Of a stretch of DNA of 8,489 nucleotides, positions 1 through 5,398 are shown piece after piece. A program made the translations under genes and the position numbers. Below the pieces are notes generated by a model. The model saw only the letters and a list, made by a program, of their open reading frames with translations, ran no database searches and was not told the DNA's origin. Each line of letters starts with the position of its first letter. Position 1 is the first letter of the stretch. The stretch is from CAVQLX01 sp046727715 (GTDB taxonomy: Bacteria; Desulfobacterota; Binatia; DP-6), in NCBI GenBank assembly GCA_046727715.1, contig JBKPDC010000020.1, positions 1 to 8,489 of the forward strand. The letters run 5' to 3'.

Positions 1-50
1 AGCAGGCTGGTGGCGACCGGCCGCAGGATGAACGGCCGCGAGAGGTTCAC
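1..50 (-). CDS. RND efflux pump inner-membrane subunit, N-terminal fragment (cut by window edge)
   Basis: Only the first 16 codons plus two bases are inside the window. They read (GTG start) VNLSRPFILRPVATSL. This is the characteristic cytoplasmic N-terminus of MdtB/MdtC-type RND transporters, which have a 'N-SR-FI-RPVATSLL' motif just before the first transmembrane helix. These pumps are proton-driven antiporters that export drugs or other amphiphiles through a tripartite complex. The GTG overlaps the stop of the adaptor gene upstream (GTGA, 4 bases), and CAGGG lies 7 nt before the start, so translational coupling is likely. The adaptor next door supports the call strongly. Which RND subgroup it belongs to, and whether a second pump gene follows, cannot be seen. 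Confidence 0.85.
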   Translation of the reverse strand, partial: MNLSRPFILRPVATSL

Positions 51-1297
51 GAGTGGCCCTGCTCGGCCGCGGCCCGTCCCGGCGTCTTGGGCGTCACCAC
101 CATGCCGTCGCGGAGCGCGTCCGCGCCGTCGGTCACCACGACGTCGCCGGGCGCGAGACCCTCGTCGATCGACGTGTCGTTGCCCTCGTTCACGCCGACG
201 CGCACCGGCCGCACCTGCACCGTCTGCTTGGGTGTCACGACGTAGACGTATGCCCCCTGCGTGCCGCGCCGGACGGCGACGCCGGGGACGAGCGTCGCAC
301 CGCGGCGCACGTCGAGCACGAGGCGCGCGTTGACGAACTGATTCGGGAAGAGCGCATCGTCCTCGTTCGGGAACTGCGCCTTCAGCTTCACCGTCCCGGT
401 GGTGGGATCGATCGTGTTGTCGATGGTGAGGAGCGTGCCGGTCGCGATCCGGCGCGTCCCCTCGCGATCGTACACCTCGACGGTCGGCGCGTCGCCGTTC
501 TGCATGCGCGCACGCACGCTCGGCAGGTCGTCCTCGGGGATCGAGAAGACGACCGCGATCGGCTGAATCTGCGTGATCGTCACCAGCCCGCCCGCGTCGG
601 TCGCGTGGACCATGTTCCCCGCATCCACCAGGCGCAACCCCAGCCGGCCGCTGACGGGCGCGACGATGCGGGAATACGTGAGCTGAAGCTTCGCCGCATC
701 GACCTGGCCGCGGTCGGTCTGGATGGCGGCAGCGTCCTGCCGCACCAGTGCCTCCTGGGTGTCGAGCTGCTGCTTCGGGATGGAGTCCTGCGCCCACAGC
801 TTGCGATAGCGCTGCAAGTCGACCTGGGCGTTCGCGAGCAGCGCCTGGTCCTTCGCGAGCTGCCCCTCGGCCTGGGTCAGCTGCACCTGGAACGGGCGCG
901 GGTCGATCTCGGCGAGCAGGTCACCGGCGCGCACCATCTGGCCTTCCTGGAAGTGGACGGCCATCAGCTGGCCGTCCACCCGGCTACGCACGGTGACCGA
1001 AGCCAGGGGCGTGACGGCGCCGAGGCCGTCCAGGTAGACCCGGATGTCACCGCTGCGCGCCGGCTCGGCGACGACCGGCACCGGGCGCCCCCCGGGGCCG
1101 GACGGGCCGTGCGCCCCCGCCGGGGCGCTCCCCGCCTGCGGCGCGTCGCCTGCGGCGGTGCCGCTGCCAGGCGACCAGAAGCGGTACACCCCGACGGCGA
1201 GCACGACCGCCGCGAACAGGATGACCGCCCAGCGACGCCGCGACGCCGGAGGTGGCGGCGAGCCCGCGGGCGCCTGGTCGGGTGGATGCTCGGTCAT
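47..1297 (-). CDS. RND efflux periplasmic adaptor (membrane fusion protein, MdtA/AcrA-like)
   Basis: This 416-aa protein would link an RND pump in the inner membrane to an outer-membrane channel. The N-terminus is a proline-rich cytoplasmic tail, then a single membrane anchor at about residues 24-41, then a Gly/Pro/Ala-rich linker to about 72. From there the order is typical of HlyD/AcrA adaptors: first lipoyl half-motif (about 98-135, with VRSRVDGQL, V-F-EGQMV-AGDLLAEIDPRPF), an alpha-helical hairpin (about 135-205, 'Q-EAQLAKD-ALL-NA--DL-RY' style), second lipoyl half (about 207-232, IVAPVSGRLGLRLVDAGNMV), beta-barrel (about 240-325, with TGTVKLKAQFPNEDDALFPNQFVNARL), and membrane-proximal domain to the end. 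There is no Cys lipobox, so it is anchored by the N-terminal helix like MdtA rather than by lipid. Length matches MdtA (about 415). The ATG overlaps the TGA of tetR (ATGA) and AAGG lies about 10 nt upstream. It is encoded between the regulator and the pump. Confidence 0.95.
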   Translation of the reverse strand: MTEHPPDQAPAGSPPPPASRRRWAVILFAAVVLAVGVYRFWSPGSGTAAGDAPQAGSAPAGAHGPSGPGGRPVPVVAEPARSGDIRVYLDGLGAVTPLASVTVRSRVDGQLMAVHFQEGQMVRAGDLLAEIDPRPFQVQLTQAEGQLAKDQALLANAQVDLQRYRKLWAQDSIPKQQLDTQEALVRQDAAAIQTDRGQVDAAKLQLTYSRIVAPVSGRLGLRLVDAGNMVHATDAGGLVTITQIQPIAVVFSIPEDDLPSVRARMQNGDAPTVEVYDREGTRRIATGTLLTIDNTIDPTTGTVKLKAQFPNEDDALFPNQFVNARLVLDVRRGATLVPGVAVRRGTQGAYVYVVTPKQTVQVRPVRVGVNEGNDTSIDEGLAPGDVVVTDGADALRDGMVVTPKTPGRAAAEQGHS

Positions 1298-1941
1298 GCG
1301 TCGGTAGCCTTTCCGTTGCGCGCCAGCCCACGAATGGCGGCCAGTGAGAACTGGGTCACGTGGTCGGCGATGCGCTCCACCTCCCGGGATGGAACGAGGT
1401 CAGGGTAGAGTCGGGTGACCACCGCGGCGCTGTGGCGGTAGAAGACGCACTGGGAGATCACGCTCAGCGTGCACAGCCGGACGGTCTCCGGCGACGCCTG
1501 CGAACCGAGCAGGTCGCGGACGGCGCCCGCGATCTGGTCGTGGTTGGCCCGCATGCGGTTGCGCACGAGACGGTCGAGCACCGCGGTCGGCTCGATCAGC
1601 TCGTGCGCCAGGAGGCGCGCGATCCACGCTGGCCGCCGGGGATCGAGCAGACGGGTCAAGAACGACGTGACCTGGACGCGCAGGCGGTCCGCGGGCGTGG
1701 CAGACCCATCCGCGGGCGCGCCCGCTTCTTCCCTGCTCGCCCGGAGCTGCGCGTAGTCGAAGACCGCGGTGTAGAGCCCCTGCTTGTCCCCGAAGTGGTA
1801 GTGGACGGCGGCGATGTTGGCGCCGGCCCGCCGGCAGATCTCCGCGATGGTGGCACGGCGGTAGCCCCCGGCGGCGAACACCTCGGCAGCGGCGTCCAGG
1901 AGGCGCTGCCGGGTCGCGGCGGCTCGGGCGTGGGTCGACAT
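1294..1941 (-). CDS. TetR-family repressor with a CecR-like (DUF1956) ligand domain, heading the efflux operon
   Basis: This 215-aa protein has an N-terminal TetR helix-turn-helix at about residues 10-60: RLLDAAAEVFAAGGYRRATI, then AEICRRAGANIAAVHYHFGDKQGLYTAVF, where the recognition helix ends in the typical YHFGDK turn. The C-terminal part contains LAHELIEPTAVLDRLV (about 112-126) and SVISQCVFYRHS (about 160-171). This pattern resembles the CecR/YbiH C-terminal domain, whose E. coli member sits first in an operon followed by a HlyD-type adaptor. The role is inferred: repression of its own operon, relieved by a pump substrate. The ATG at 1941 was chosen because it places the HTH at the usual distance from the N-terminus and lies exactly at the edge of an inverted repeat likely to be its operator. 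No Shine-Dalgarno sequence is visible before it, and the transcript may be leaderless. The stop overlaps the adaptor start by 4 bases. Confidence 0.93.
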   Translation of the reverse strand: MSTHARAAATRQRLLDAAAEVFAAGGYRRATIAEICRRAGANIAAVHYHFGDKQGLYTAVFDYAQLRASREEAGAPADGSATPADRLRVQVTSFLTRLLDPRRPAWIARLLAHELIEPTAVLDRLVRNRMRANHDQIAGAVRDLLGSQASPETVRLCTLSVISQCVFYRHSAAVVTRLYPDLVPSREVERIADHVTQFSLAAIRGLARNGKATDA

Positions 1942-1962
1942 TTCAAATGGACATTTGAAATG
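1939..1962. promoter_or_regulatory. Probable TetR operator: 24-base perfect inverted repeat on the tetR start codon
   Basis: The left arm CATTTCAAATG (1939-1949) and right arm CATTTGAAATG (1952-1962) are exact reverse complements separated by GA. Each arm is also nearly palindromic on its own (CATTT-N-AAATG), so the site could hold two dimers, as many TetR operators do. The CAT at 1939-1941 is the tetR start codon read on the minus strand. The repeat is AT-rich in a GC-rich window, which makes chance unlikely. Binding by the adjacent TetR protein is inferred from position; binding there would cover the -10 box and the start of translation. Confidence 0.85.
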
Positions 1963-1980
1963 AGAGCTTGAGTTTGTCAA
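1953..1980 (-). promoter_or_regulatory. Sigma70-type promoter for the tetR-efflux operon
   Basis: Reading the minus strand, a perfect TTGACA -35 (1980-1975) is followed after 16 bp by TCAAAT (1958-1953), which matches the -10 consensus at four of six positions. The -10 lies inside the right arm of the inverted repeat, so a bound repressor would block polymerase. Transcription would be expected to start near 1946-1947, only about 5 nt before the ATG at 1941. This agrees with the absence of a Shine-Dalgarno sequence and suggests a leaderless or nearly leaderless mRNA. The -35 match is strong; the -10 match is moderate. Confidence 0.65.
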
Positions 1981-2210
1981 GCCCGCCCCCGCGCCTGCCT
2001 GAGCATGCCATCGGCCATAGCGCGCCACGGGCGATCGTGAGTCAACGTCGGCGCGGCGCCGCCTTCGCGCCCCGCGGCTGTGAGCCGCAATGAGAGTACG
2101 AGCACCTCGAGCGCGCCTGGCGCGCCGGCCACCGCCTAGCGCCGAGCGATCCTCACACCGCCGAGGACGACGTTGCGGGTCCCGGGTGCGCAAGCTCTCT
2201 GGTCGGTCTC
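1981..2210. other. Noncoding gap between the efflux operon and the Rieske gene, with GC-rich hairpins
   Basis: No convincing gene is visible. Candidate reading frames here translate to Arg/Pro/Ser-rich, low-complexity sequence. Two small inverted repeats are present: GCGGCT-GTG-AGCCGC (2074-2088) and GCGCGCC-T-GGCGCGC (2111-2125). Neither is followed by a T run on either strand, so they are not classical intrinsic terminators. They lie downstream of the Rieske gene and could still help end or stabilise its transcript. The remainder shows no recognised signal. Confidence 0.5.
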
Positions 2211-2516
2211 CTAGCCGAGCGCGACGAGCACGTCGCCACCCTCGACCTTCGTCTCGTAGCGCGACACCTTCAGATCGTCGGTGATGCTCTCGCCGGTAGT
2301 GATGTCGTACTGCCACGCGTGCCACGGGCAGGTGACGATGCAGCCCTCGAGATCGCCCTCGCCCAGCGGGCCGCCGCGGTGCGGGCACTCGTTGTCGAGC
2401 GCATGGAACGTGCCGTCGACGTTGAAGAGCGCCACCTCCTTGCCGTCGACCGTCACCGTCTTGCCCGTTCCCGGCGCGATCTCCGACGCCGCGCAGGCCT
2501 TCACGAACGTGGCCAT
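2211..2516 (-). CDS. Small Rieske [2Fe-2S] ferredoxin
   Basis: This 101-aa single-domain protein carries both Rieske cluster-binding boxes: C44-P-H46 in ECPHRGGPLGEG and C63-P-W-H66 in TCPWHAWQYD, with 16 residues between C46-box His and C63. Two Cys and two His would bind a 2Fe-2S cluster. The length matches stand-alone ferredoxins of ring-hydroxylating dioxygenases (BphF-type) and NirD-like proteins, and there is no oxygenase catalytic domain. It is cytoplasmic, with no signal peptide or membrane segment. The role is electron transfer, but no dioxygenase, reductase or nitrite reductase gene is nearby, so its partner is unknown. The ATG at 2516 places the fold at its usual N-terminus (MATFVKAC). 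It lies 32 nt downstream of the GST-like gene on the same strand and is probably cotranscribed with it. Confidence 0.93.
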   Translation of the reverse strand: MATFVKACAASEIAPGTGKTVTVDGKEVALFNVDGTFHALDNECPHRGGPLGEGDLEGCIVTCPWHAWQYDITTGESITDDLKVSRYETKVEGGDVLVALG

Positions 2517-2548
2517 GGCGGCGCTTCTGACATGCACCCCACCAGCGG

Positions 2549-3253
2549 TCAAGCCGCCAGTGCCCTGCTCACCGCCGGCAGCGCCGCGATGCGCGTGATC
2601 CAGTGCGCCACGGCGGGCTCCGCCCCAAGCATCCCCTCCTCGGCGCAGCGCCGCAGACCTCGCAGCTGGACGAAGGCAGCCACGTCCGCCAGGGTGACAC
2701 TGCGGCCGAGGAGAAAATCGCGCCCTCCGAGCAGCCCGTCGAGCGTGCGGAGATCGGCCCGCAGGCGATCCTCGAAGTACGCCAGCGACGCCGCCGTCCA
2801 TCCCGCGGCGCGGTACCGCCGGCGCGCGCGTGCCGCGACCACCCAGGCGACCGGCGGCCCGCCGCCGAGCTCGCGCACCGTCGCCCGCACGGCCACGCCG
2901 CGGTTCGCCGGGTTGAGCCAGCGAAACGCCCCCACCACGAACGAGAGCGTCTCGTCGGCCCAGTCCTCCAGCAGGTCACAGTAGGCGCGCGCGGCGGGGT
3001 CGGCGGGCAGCAGGGGTGGGTCCGGGAAGCGTTCCTCCAGGTAGTGCGCGATCGCCGTCGAGTCCGCGATCACGCGGCCGTCGTGCTCGAGCACCGGGAC
3101 GCGCCCGAGCGGGTTCAAGGTGCGGAGCCGTCGGAGTCCGCGCAGCGTGAGCGTCAGGCGCCGGAACGACACGCCCTTCACGGTCAAGCAGATGCGCGCC
3201 TTGGCGCAGAAGGGCGAGTCGGTCAGGTCGTGGAGCAGCGCCTCGGCGGCCAT
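2549..3253 (-). CDS. Glutathione S-transferase-like protein
   Basis: This 234-aa protein has the two-domain GST fold. The N-terminal thioredoxin-like domain (about 1-80) has ALLHDLTDSPFCAKARICL with S13 and C16 at the usual active-site position, then NPLGRVPVLEHDG with the cis-Pro (P53), and the glutathione-contacting D-S-T-AIAHYLEERFP. The helical C-terminal domain (about 90-234) contains LLGRSVTLADVAAF, the N-capping box/hydrophobic staple conserved in GSTs. It would be cytosolic and act in glutathione-dependent conjugation, isomerisation or reduction; the substrate is unknown. The middle section (about 125-155, Arg/Ala-rich) is poorly conserved-looking. A GTG at 3268 would add five residues (VRPPM...), but neither start has a clear ribosome site. 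I prefer ATG 3253 because GSTs begin just before the first strand. It starts 22 nt after the DGQHR gene ends. Confidence 0.9.
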   Translation of the reverse strand: MAAEALLHDLTDSPFCAKARICLTVKGVSFRRLTLTLRGLRRLRTLNPLGRVPVLEHDGRVIADSTAIAHYLEERFPDPPLLPADPAARAYCDLLEDWADETLSFVVGAFRWLNPANRGVAVRATVRELGGGPPVAWVVAARARRRYRAAGWTAASLAYFEDRLRADLRTLDGLLGGRDFLLGRSVTLADVAAFVQLRGLRRCAEEGMLGAEPAVAHWITRIAALPAVSRALAA

Positions 3254-3275
3254 GGGAGGACGGACCACCCAGGAT

Positions 3276-4433
3276 TCAGCTGCGCAGCGCGCTGCGCAGC
3301 TCGCGCGCCAGGACCTCGACCGTGCCGCGCGTGCCGCCGGCGAGCTTCTGCCGCCACTCGCCCTCGGTCTCGAAGCGCTGGTCGCCGATCAGCTCGCCCC
3401 ACGGCGCGATGGCGCGGCCGATGGCGTGGGCGTCGAGAACGTCGTCGCCCGCTGACCGGACGGCGGCAAGCACGGCGGGCACCACGGCGAGGAACGCGCG
3501 CAGCGCCGTCGCCGTCTTGATGCTGTACTTGCGGCCGGCCCATGCGCGCGGGAACACGCGCGCGATCTGCTTGAAGTAGTTGAGGAAGAAGCGCGGCGCG
3601 GCCTCGCGGAAGCGCGCCGACTGCGCGCCACCGAGCGCCTCCAGGCTTGTGAAGATGCCCTTCAGCTCGTCGGCCAGCGGCGACTGTGCAACACGGCCGT
3701 GACCGACGCCAAACAGCTTGATCTCGCGGTGCAGCGGTGATTCCGCGTTTTCGTTGAGCGTGCGGATGATGTCGTGGCTGACGGCGAGCCCCTTGTCGGG
3801 ATAGAGGCGCCGCCCCGCCAGGCTGATCAGGTGCGACGGGTTCAGCTTCGTGTGCTTGGCGTTGATGGTGACGAACAGCTCCACCACCTGGTCGGGGGCC
3901 AGCGCGTCGAACACCACCGCCGGCACCTGCACGTCGCTGGCGCGGTCGTCGGCCACCATCTGGTGCAGCGCGAGGAGCCGGTGCTGCCCGTCGAGGGCGC
4001 GCAGCACGCCGCCCTCGGACGGGATCTGGAGCACGCCGAGCACGCGATGGCTGCTGGTCGGCGTGAACTCGAGCCGGCGGTCCGACACCAAGAGCACCGC
4101 CCCGGGCACCGCGGGCAGGTTCCCGGTGTCGGCGCACTGCGCGTAGTACTCGACCAGCTCCGCGATCTTCTTTCTGATCACCGGCCGCTGGTAGGCTTCG
4201 GAGCTCTCGGCGATGCGCTTCTCGAGCAGCTCCCAGTTGACGCGCGACGTCTTCGCCTTGCCGCGCCTGCCCTTCGGACGCGGCGGCGGCCCGCCCCCGT
4301 CGTACGACAGCACCTCGAAGCGCACGAGCCGGTCGACGTCGCGGGCTCCGAGGATGGCCTGGTAGAGCGTGACGCCGAACTGCCTGAGTCGCATCGCCGG
4401 AACCGTGATCATGCCACTCCCCCGCTCGCCCAT
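3276..4433 (-). CDS. DGQHR-domain protein (DndB-like), orphan
   Basis: This 385-aa protein has the DGQHR signature at residues 148-152 in VLRALDGQHRLLALHQM. A second conserved block, LFVTINAKHTKLNPSHLISL (about 186-205), resembles the 'F-iN--q-kv--sll' segment of DndB-type proteins. The family includes DndB/DptB, a regulator linked to DNA phosphorothioation gene clusters, DndB-like proteins of other DNA-modification loci, and many unassigned stand-alone proteins. The fold is related to ParB/sulfiredoxin-like domains. Here no dndC, dndD, dndE or deazaguanine transglycosylase gene is within view, so a role in DNA modification is only a possibility. Residues 45-65 are Pro/Arg/Lys-rich and may be a flexible or nucleic-acid-contacting loop. 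The start at 4433 has GAGGAG 8 nt upstream. ATG 4412 (MITVPA) is an alternative that forms an ATGA overlap with a small upstream ORF. The last codons form a perfect palindrome. Confidence 0.85.
   Translation of the reverse strand: MGERGSGMITVPAMRLRQFGVTLYQAILGARDVDRLVRFEVLSYDGGGPPPRPKGRRGKAKTSRVNWELLEKRIAESSEAYQRPVIRKKIAELVEYYAQCADTGNLPAVPGAVLLVSDRRLEFTPTSSHRVLGVLQIPSEGGVLRALDGQHRLLALHQMVADDRASDVQVPAVVFDALAPDQVVELFVTINAKHTKLNPSHLISLAGRRLYPDKGLAVSHDIIRTLNENAESPLHREIKLFGVGHGRVAQSPLADELKGIFTSLEALGGAQSARFREAAPRFFLNYFKQIARVFPRAWAGRKYSIKTATALRAFLAVVPAVLAAVRSAGDDVLDAHAIGRAIAPWGELIGDQRFETEGEWRQKLAGGTRGTVEVLARELRSALRS
3278..3301. repeat. 24-bp perfect palindrome at the 3' end of the DGQHR gene
   Basis: The half-site AGCTGCGCAGCG (3278-3289) is followed immediately by its exact reverse complement (3290-3301). 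It encodes the C-terminal LRS-A-LRS of the DGQHR protein and runs into the first base of its stop codon region. It can fold into a GC-rich hairpin in RNA, but no T run follows on the minus strand, so it is not a classical terminator. It may be a transcript-end or processing structure between the DGQHR and GST genes, or simply a by-product of a duplicated CTGCGCAGC codon trio. Confidence 0.6.
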
Positions 4434-4588
4434 GCTTCCAGCTCCTCGAGCTTCCGGAGACGCGACATCCAGACCCAGCGCTCGCGAGCGGGCGCCGTCG
4501 TCGCGGCGACGCGTGCCGCCGCGACGGACGCAGCAATGATGCCGAGGCAGCGGGTGTGGCAGCGCCGGTTCTCCCGCTGCCGCCGCAT
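4409..4588 (-). CDS. Possible 59-aa small protein upstream of the DGQHR gene
   Basis: An ATG at 4588 is preceded by GGAGG with 8-nt spacing, an almost ideal ribosome site. The frame ends with an ATGA overlap on the alternative ATG (4412) of the DGQHR gene. The 59-aa product starts MRRQRENRRCHTRC, is basic at its N-terminus, has a small hydrophobic/Ala-rich stretch (about 15-30, LGIIAASVAAARVAA) and ends in a helical, charged segment (ERWVWMSRLRKLEELEAW). Third positions are mostly G or C, as in genuine genes here. I do not recognise the family. A longer form from GTG 4639 is possible but lacks a ribosome site. If real, it is probably co-translated with the DGQHR protein. It could also be a non-coding frame whose end merely carries the DGQHR ribosome site. 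Confidence 0.45.
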   Translation of the reverse strand: MRRQRENRRCHTRCLGIIAASVAAARVAATTAPARERWVWMSRLRKLEELEAWASGGVA

Positions 4589-4634
4589 CCGGACCACCTC
4601 CGCGAATCGGACGACTTCTCCCACAGCGCTGGCC

Positions 4635-4672
4635 GACACCTACCACGCGGGCCCGCGCCAGTGCCAGGTGTC
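4635..4672. promoter_or_regulatory. Nested inverted repeat in the divergent intergenic region (possible operator)
   Basis: Outer arms GACACCT (4635-4641) and AGGTGTC (4666-4672) are exact reverse complements and enclose a perfect 12-bp palindrome CGCGGGCCCGCG (4646-4657). The site lies in the 132-nt region between the leftward small-ORF/DGQHR genes and the rightward metallophosphoesterase gene. It is therefore in the right place to control one or both directions. No good -35/-10 pair is visible in this GC-rich stretch. Function is inferred from position only, and the spacing of the inner palindrome within the arms is uneven (4 and 8 nt). Confidence 0.35.
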
Positions 4673-4720
4673 CCGCCGCGTGGCGTTGCGGGCGGCCGAG
4701 GCGCCCGCTAAGAGCGCGGC

Positions 4721-5392
4721 GTGCGGTTCGTCTGCATCGGCGACATCCACATGGCGTTCCGGGCGATCACGCGCGTCGCGCCGGCGCTCCGCACCGCCGA
4801 CGTCGCCATCTTGACCGGCGACCTCACCAACTTCGGCGAGCCCGAGGACGCCGGGCGCGTGGTCGACGCCGTGCGGGCACACTGCCCCAGCGTGTGGGCG
4901 GTCACGGGCAACCTGGACATGCCGTGGGTCATCGACGCGCTGCGGGCGCGGGGCATCTCCTTGCACGGCGAAGGCCGGCGCGTCGGTGACCTCGGCATCT
5001 TCGGCTGCGGCGGCTCCAACGTGACGCCCATGGATACGCCGACCGAGTTCGACGAGGACGAGCTGCGGGCCGTCCTCGAGCGCGGCCACGCCGCGGTCGC
5101 GGACGCCCCGCGCCGGTTGATGATCTGCCATGCGCCTCCCTTCGCCACGCGCCTCGACCGGCTGATGAACGGGACTCCCGTGGGCAGCCCGGCGGTCCGC
5201 GCCTTCATCGAGGCGCGGCGGCCGCATGTGTGCGTCGTGGGCCACATCCACGAGGGACGCGGGGTCGACCGCGTGGGCGACACCCTGGTCCTCAACGCGG
5301 GTGCGCTGCGCGACGGCGGCTACGTCGTGGTGGACGACGACGGCACGGCCCTCCACGCCGAGCTGCGGCATGTGCGCGACCTCGAGAGCTGA
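4721..5392 (+). CDS. Calcineurin-like metallophosphoesterase
   Basis: This 223-aa protein has the metallophosphoesterase metal-binding motifs in order: GDIH (D8, H10), GDLTN (D34), GNLD (N64, D66; the usual GNHD with Leu for His), CHAPP (H137) and GHIH (H175, H177). These residues would hold a dinuclear metal centre that hydrolyses phosphomono- or diesters. It is a single cytoplasmic domain without signal peptide. Length and motif layout resemble the YfcE/Rv0805-type small phosphoesterases, but the substrate cannot be told. In the GNHD motif the His stabilises the transition state in many family members, so its replacement by Leu may alter activity. The GTG at 4721 is required to keep the GDIH motif; the next in-frame ATG would remove it. 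A weak AAGAG precedes the start. The HAD gene follows 6 nt after the stop. Confidence 0.92.
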   Translation: MRFVCIGDIHMAFRAITRVAPALRTADVAILTGDLTNFGEPEDAGRVVDAVRAHCPSVWAVTGNLDMPWVIDALRARGISLHGEGRRVGDLGIFGCGGSNVTPMDTPTEFDEDELRAVLERGHAAVADAPRRLMICHAPPFATRLDRLMNGTPVGSPAVRAFIEARRPHVCVVGHIHEGRGVDRVGDTLVLNAGALRDGGYVVVDDDGTALHAELRHVRDLES

Positions 5393-5398
5393 GCCGCC

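Noticed and set aside
53..1408. Long open frame on the plus strand opposite the adaptor gene
   Set aside because: It is the mirror of a clear RND adaptor and tetR on the minus strand. Its translation is Arg/His/Asp-rich with no recognisable domain, as expected for antisense frames in GC-rich DNA.
2074..2125. Intrinsic terminator between the Rieske gene and the efflux operon
   Set aside because: The two hairpins are short and no T run follows on either strand.
2090..2284. 64-codon plus-strand frame in the 1981-2210 gap
   Set aside because: The product is almost entirely Arg, Pro, Ser and Ala and runs into the Rieske gene; there is no ribosome site of note.
3276..4433. Complete DNA phosphorothioation (Dnd) or other restriction/defence system
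   Set aside because: Only the DndB-like protein is present. No cysteine desulfurase, DndC/D/E, nuclease, helicase or methyltransferase gene is in the window, and the flanking genes are housekeeping-type.
3223..4536. 437-codon open frame on the minus strand overlapping the DGQHR gene in another frame
   Set aside because: The translation is Arg/Ala/Pro-rich low complexity, whereas the alternative frame contains the DGQHR motif and normal protein composition.
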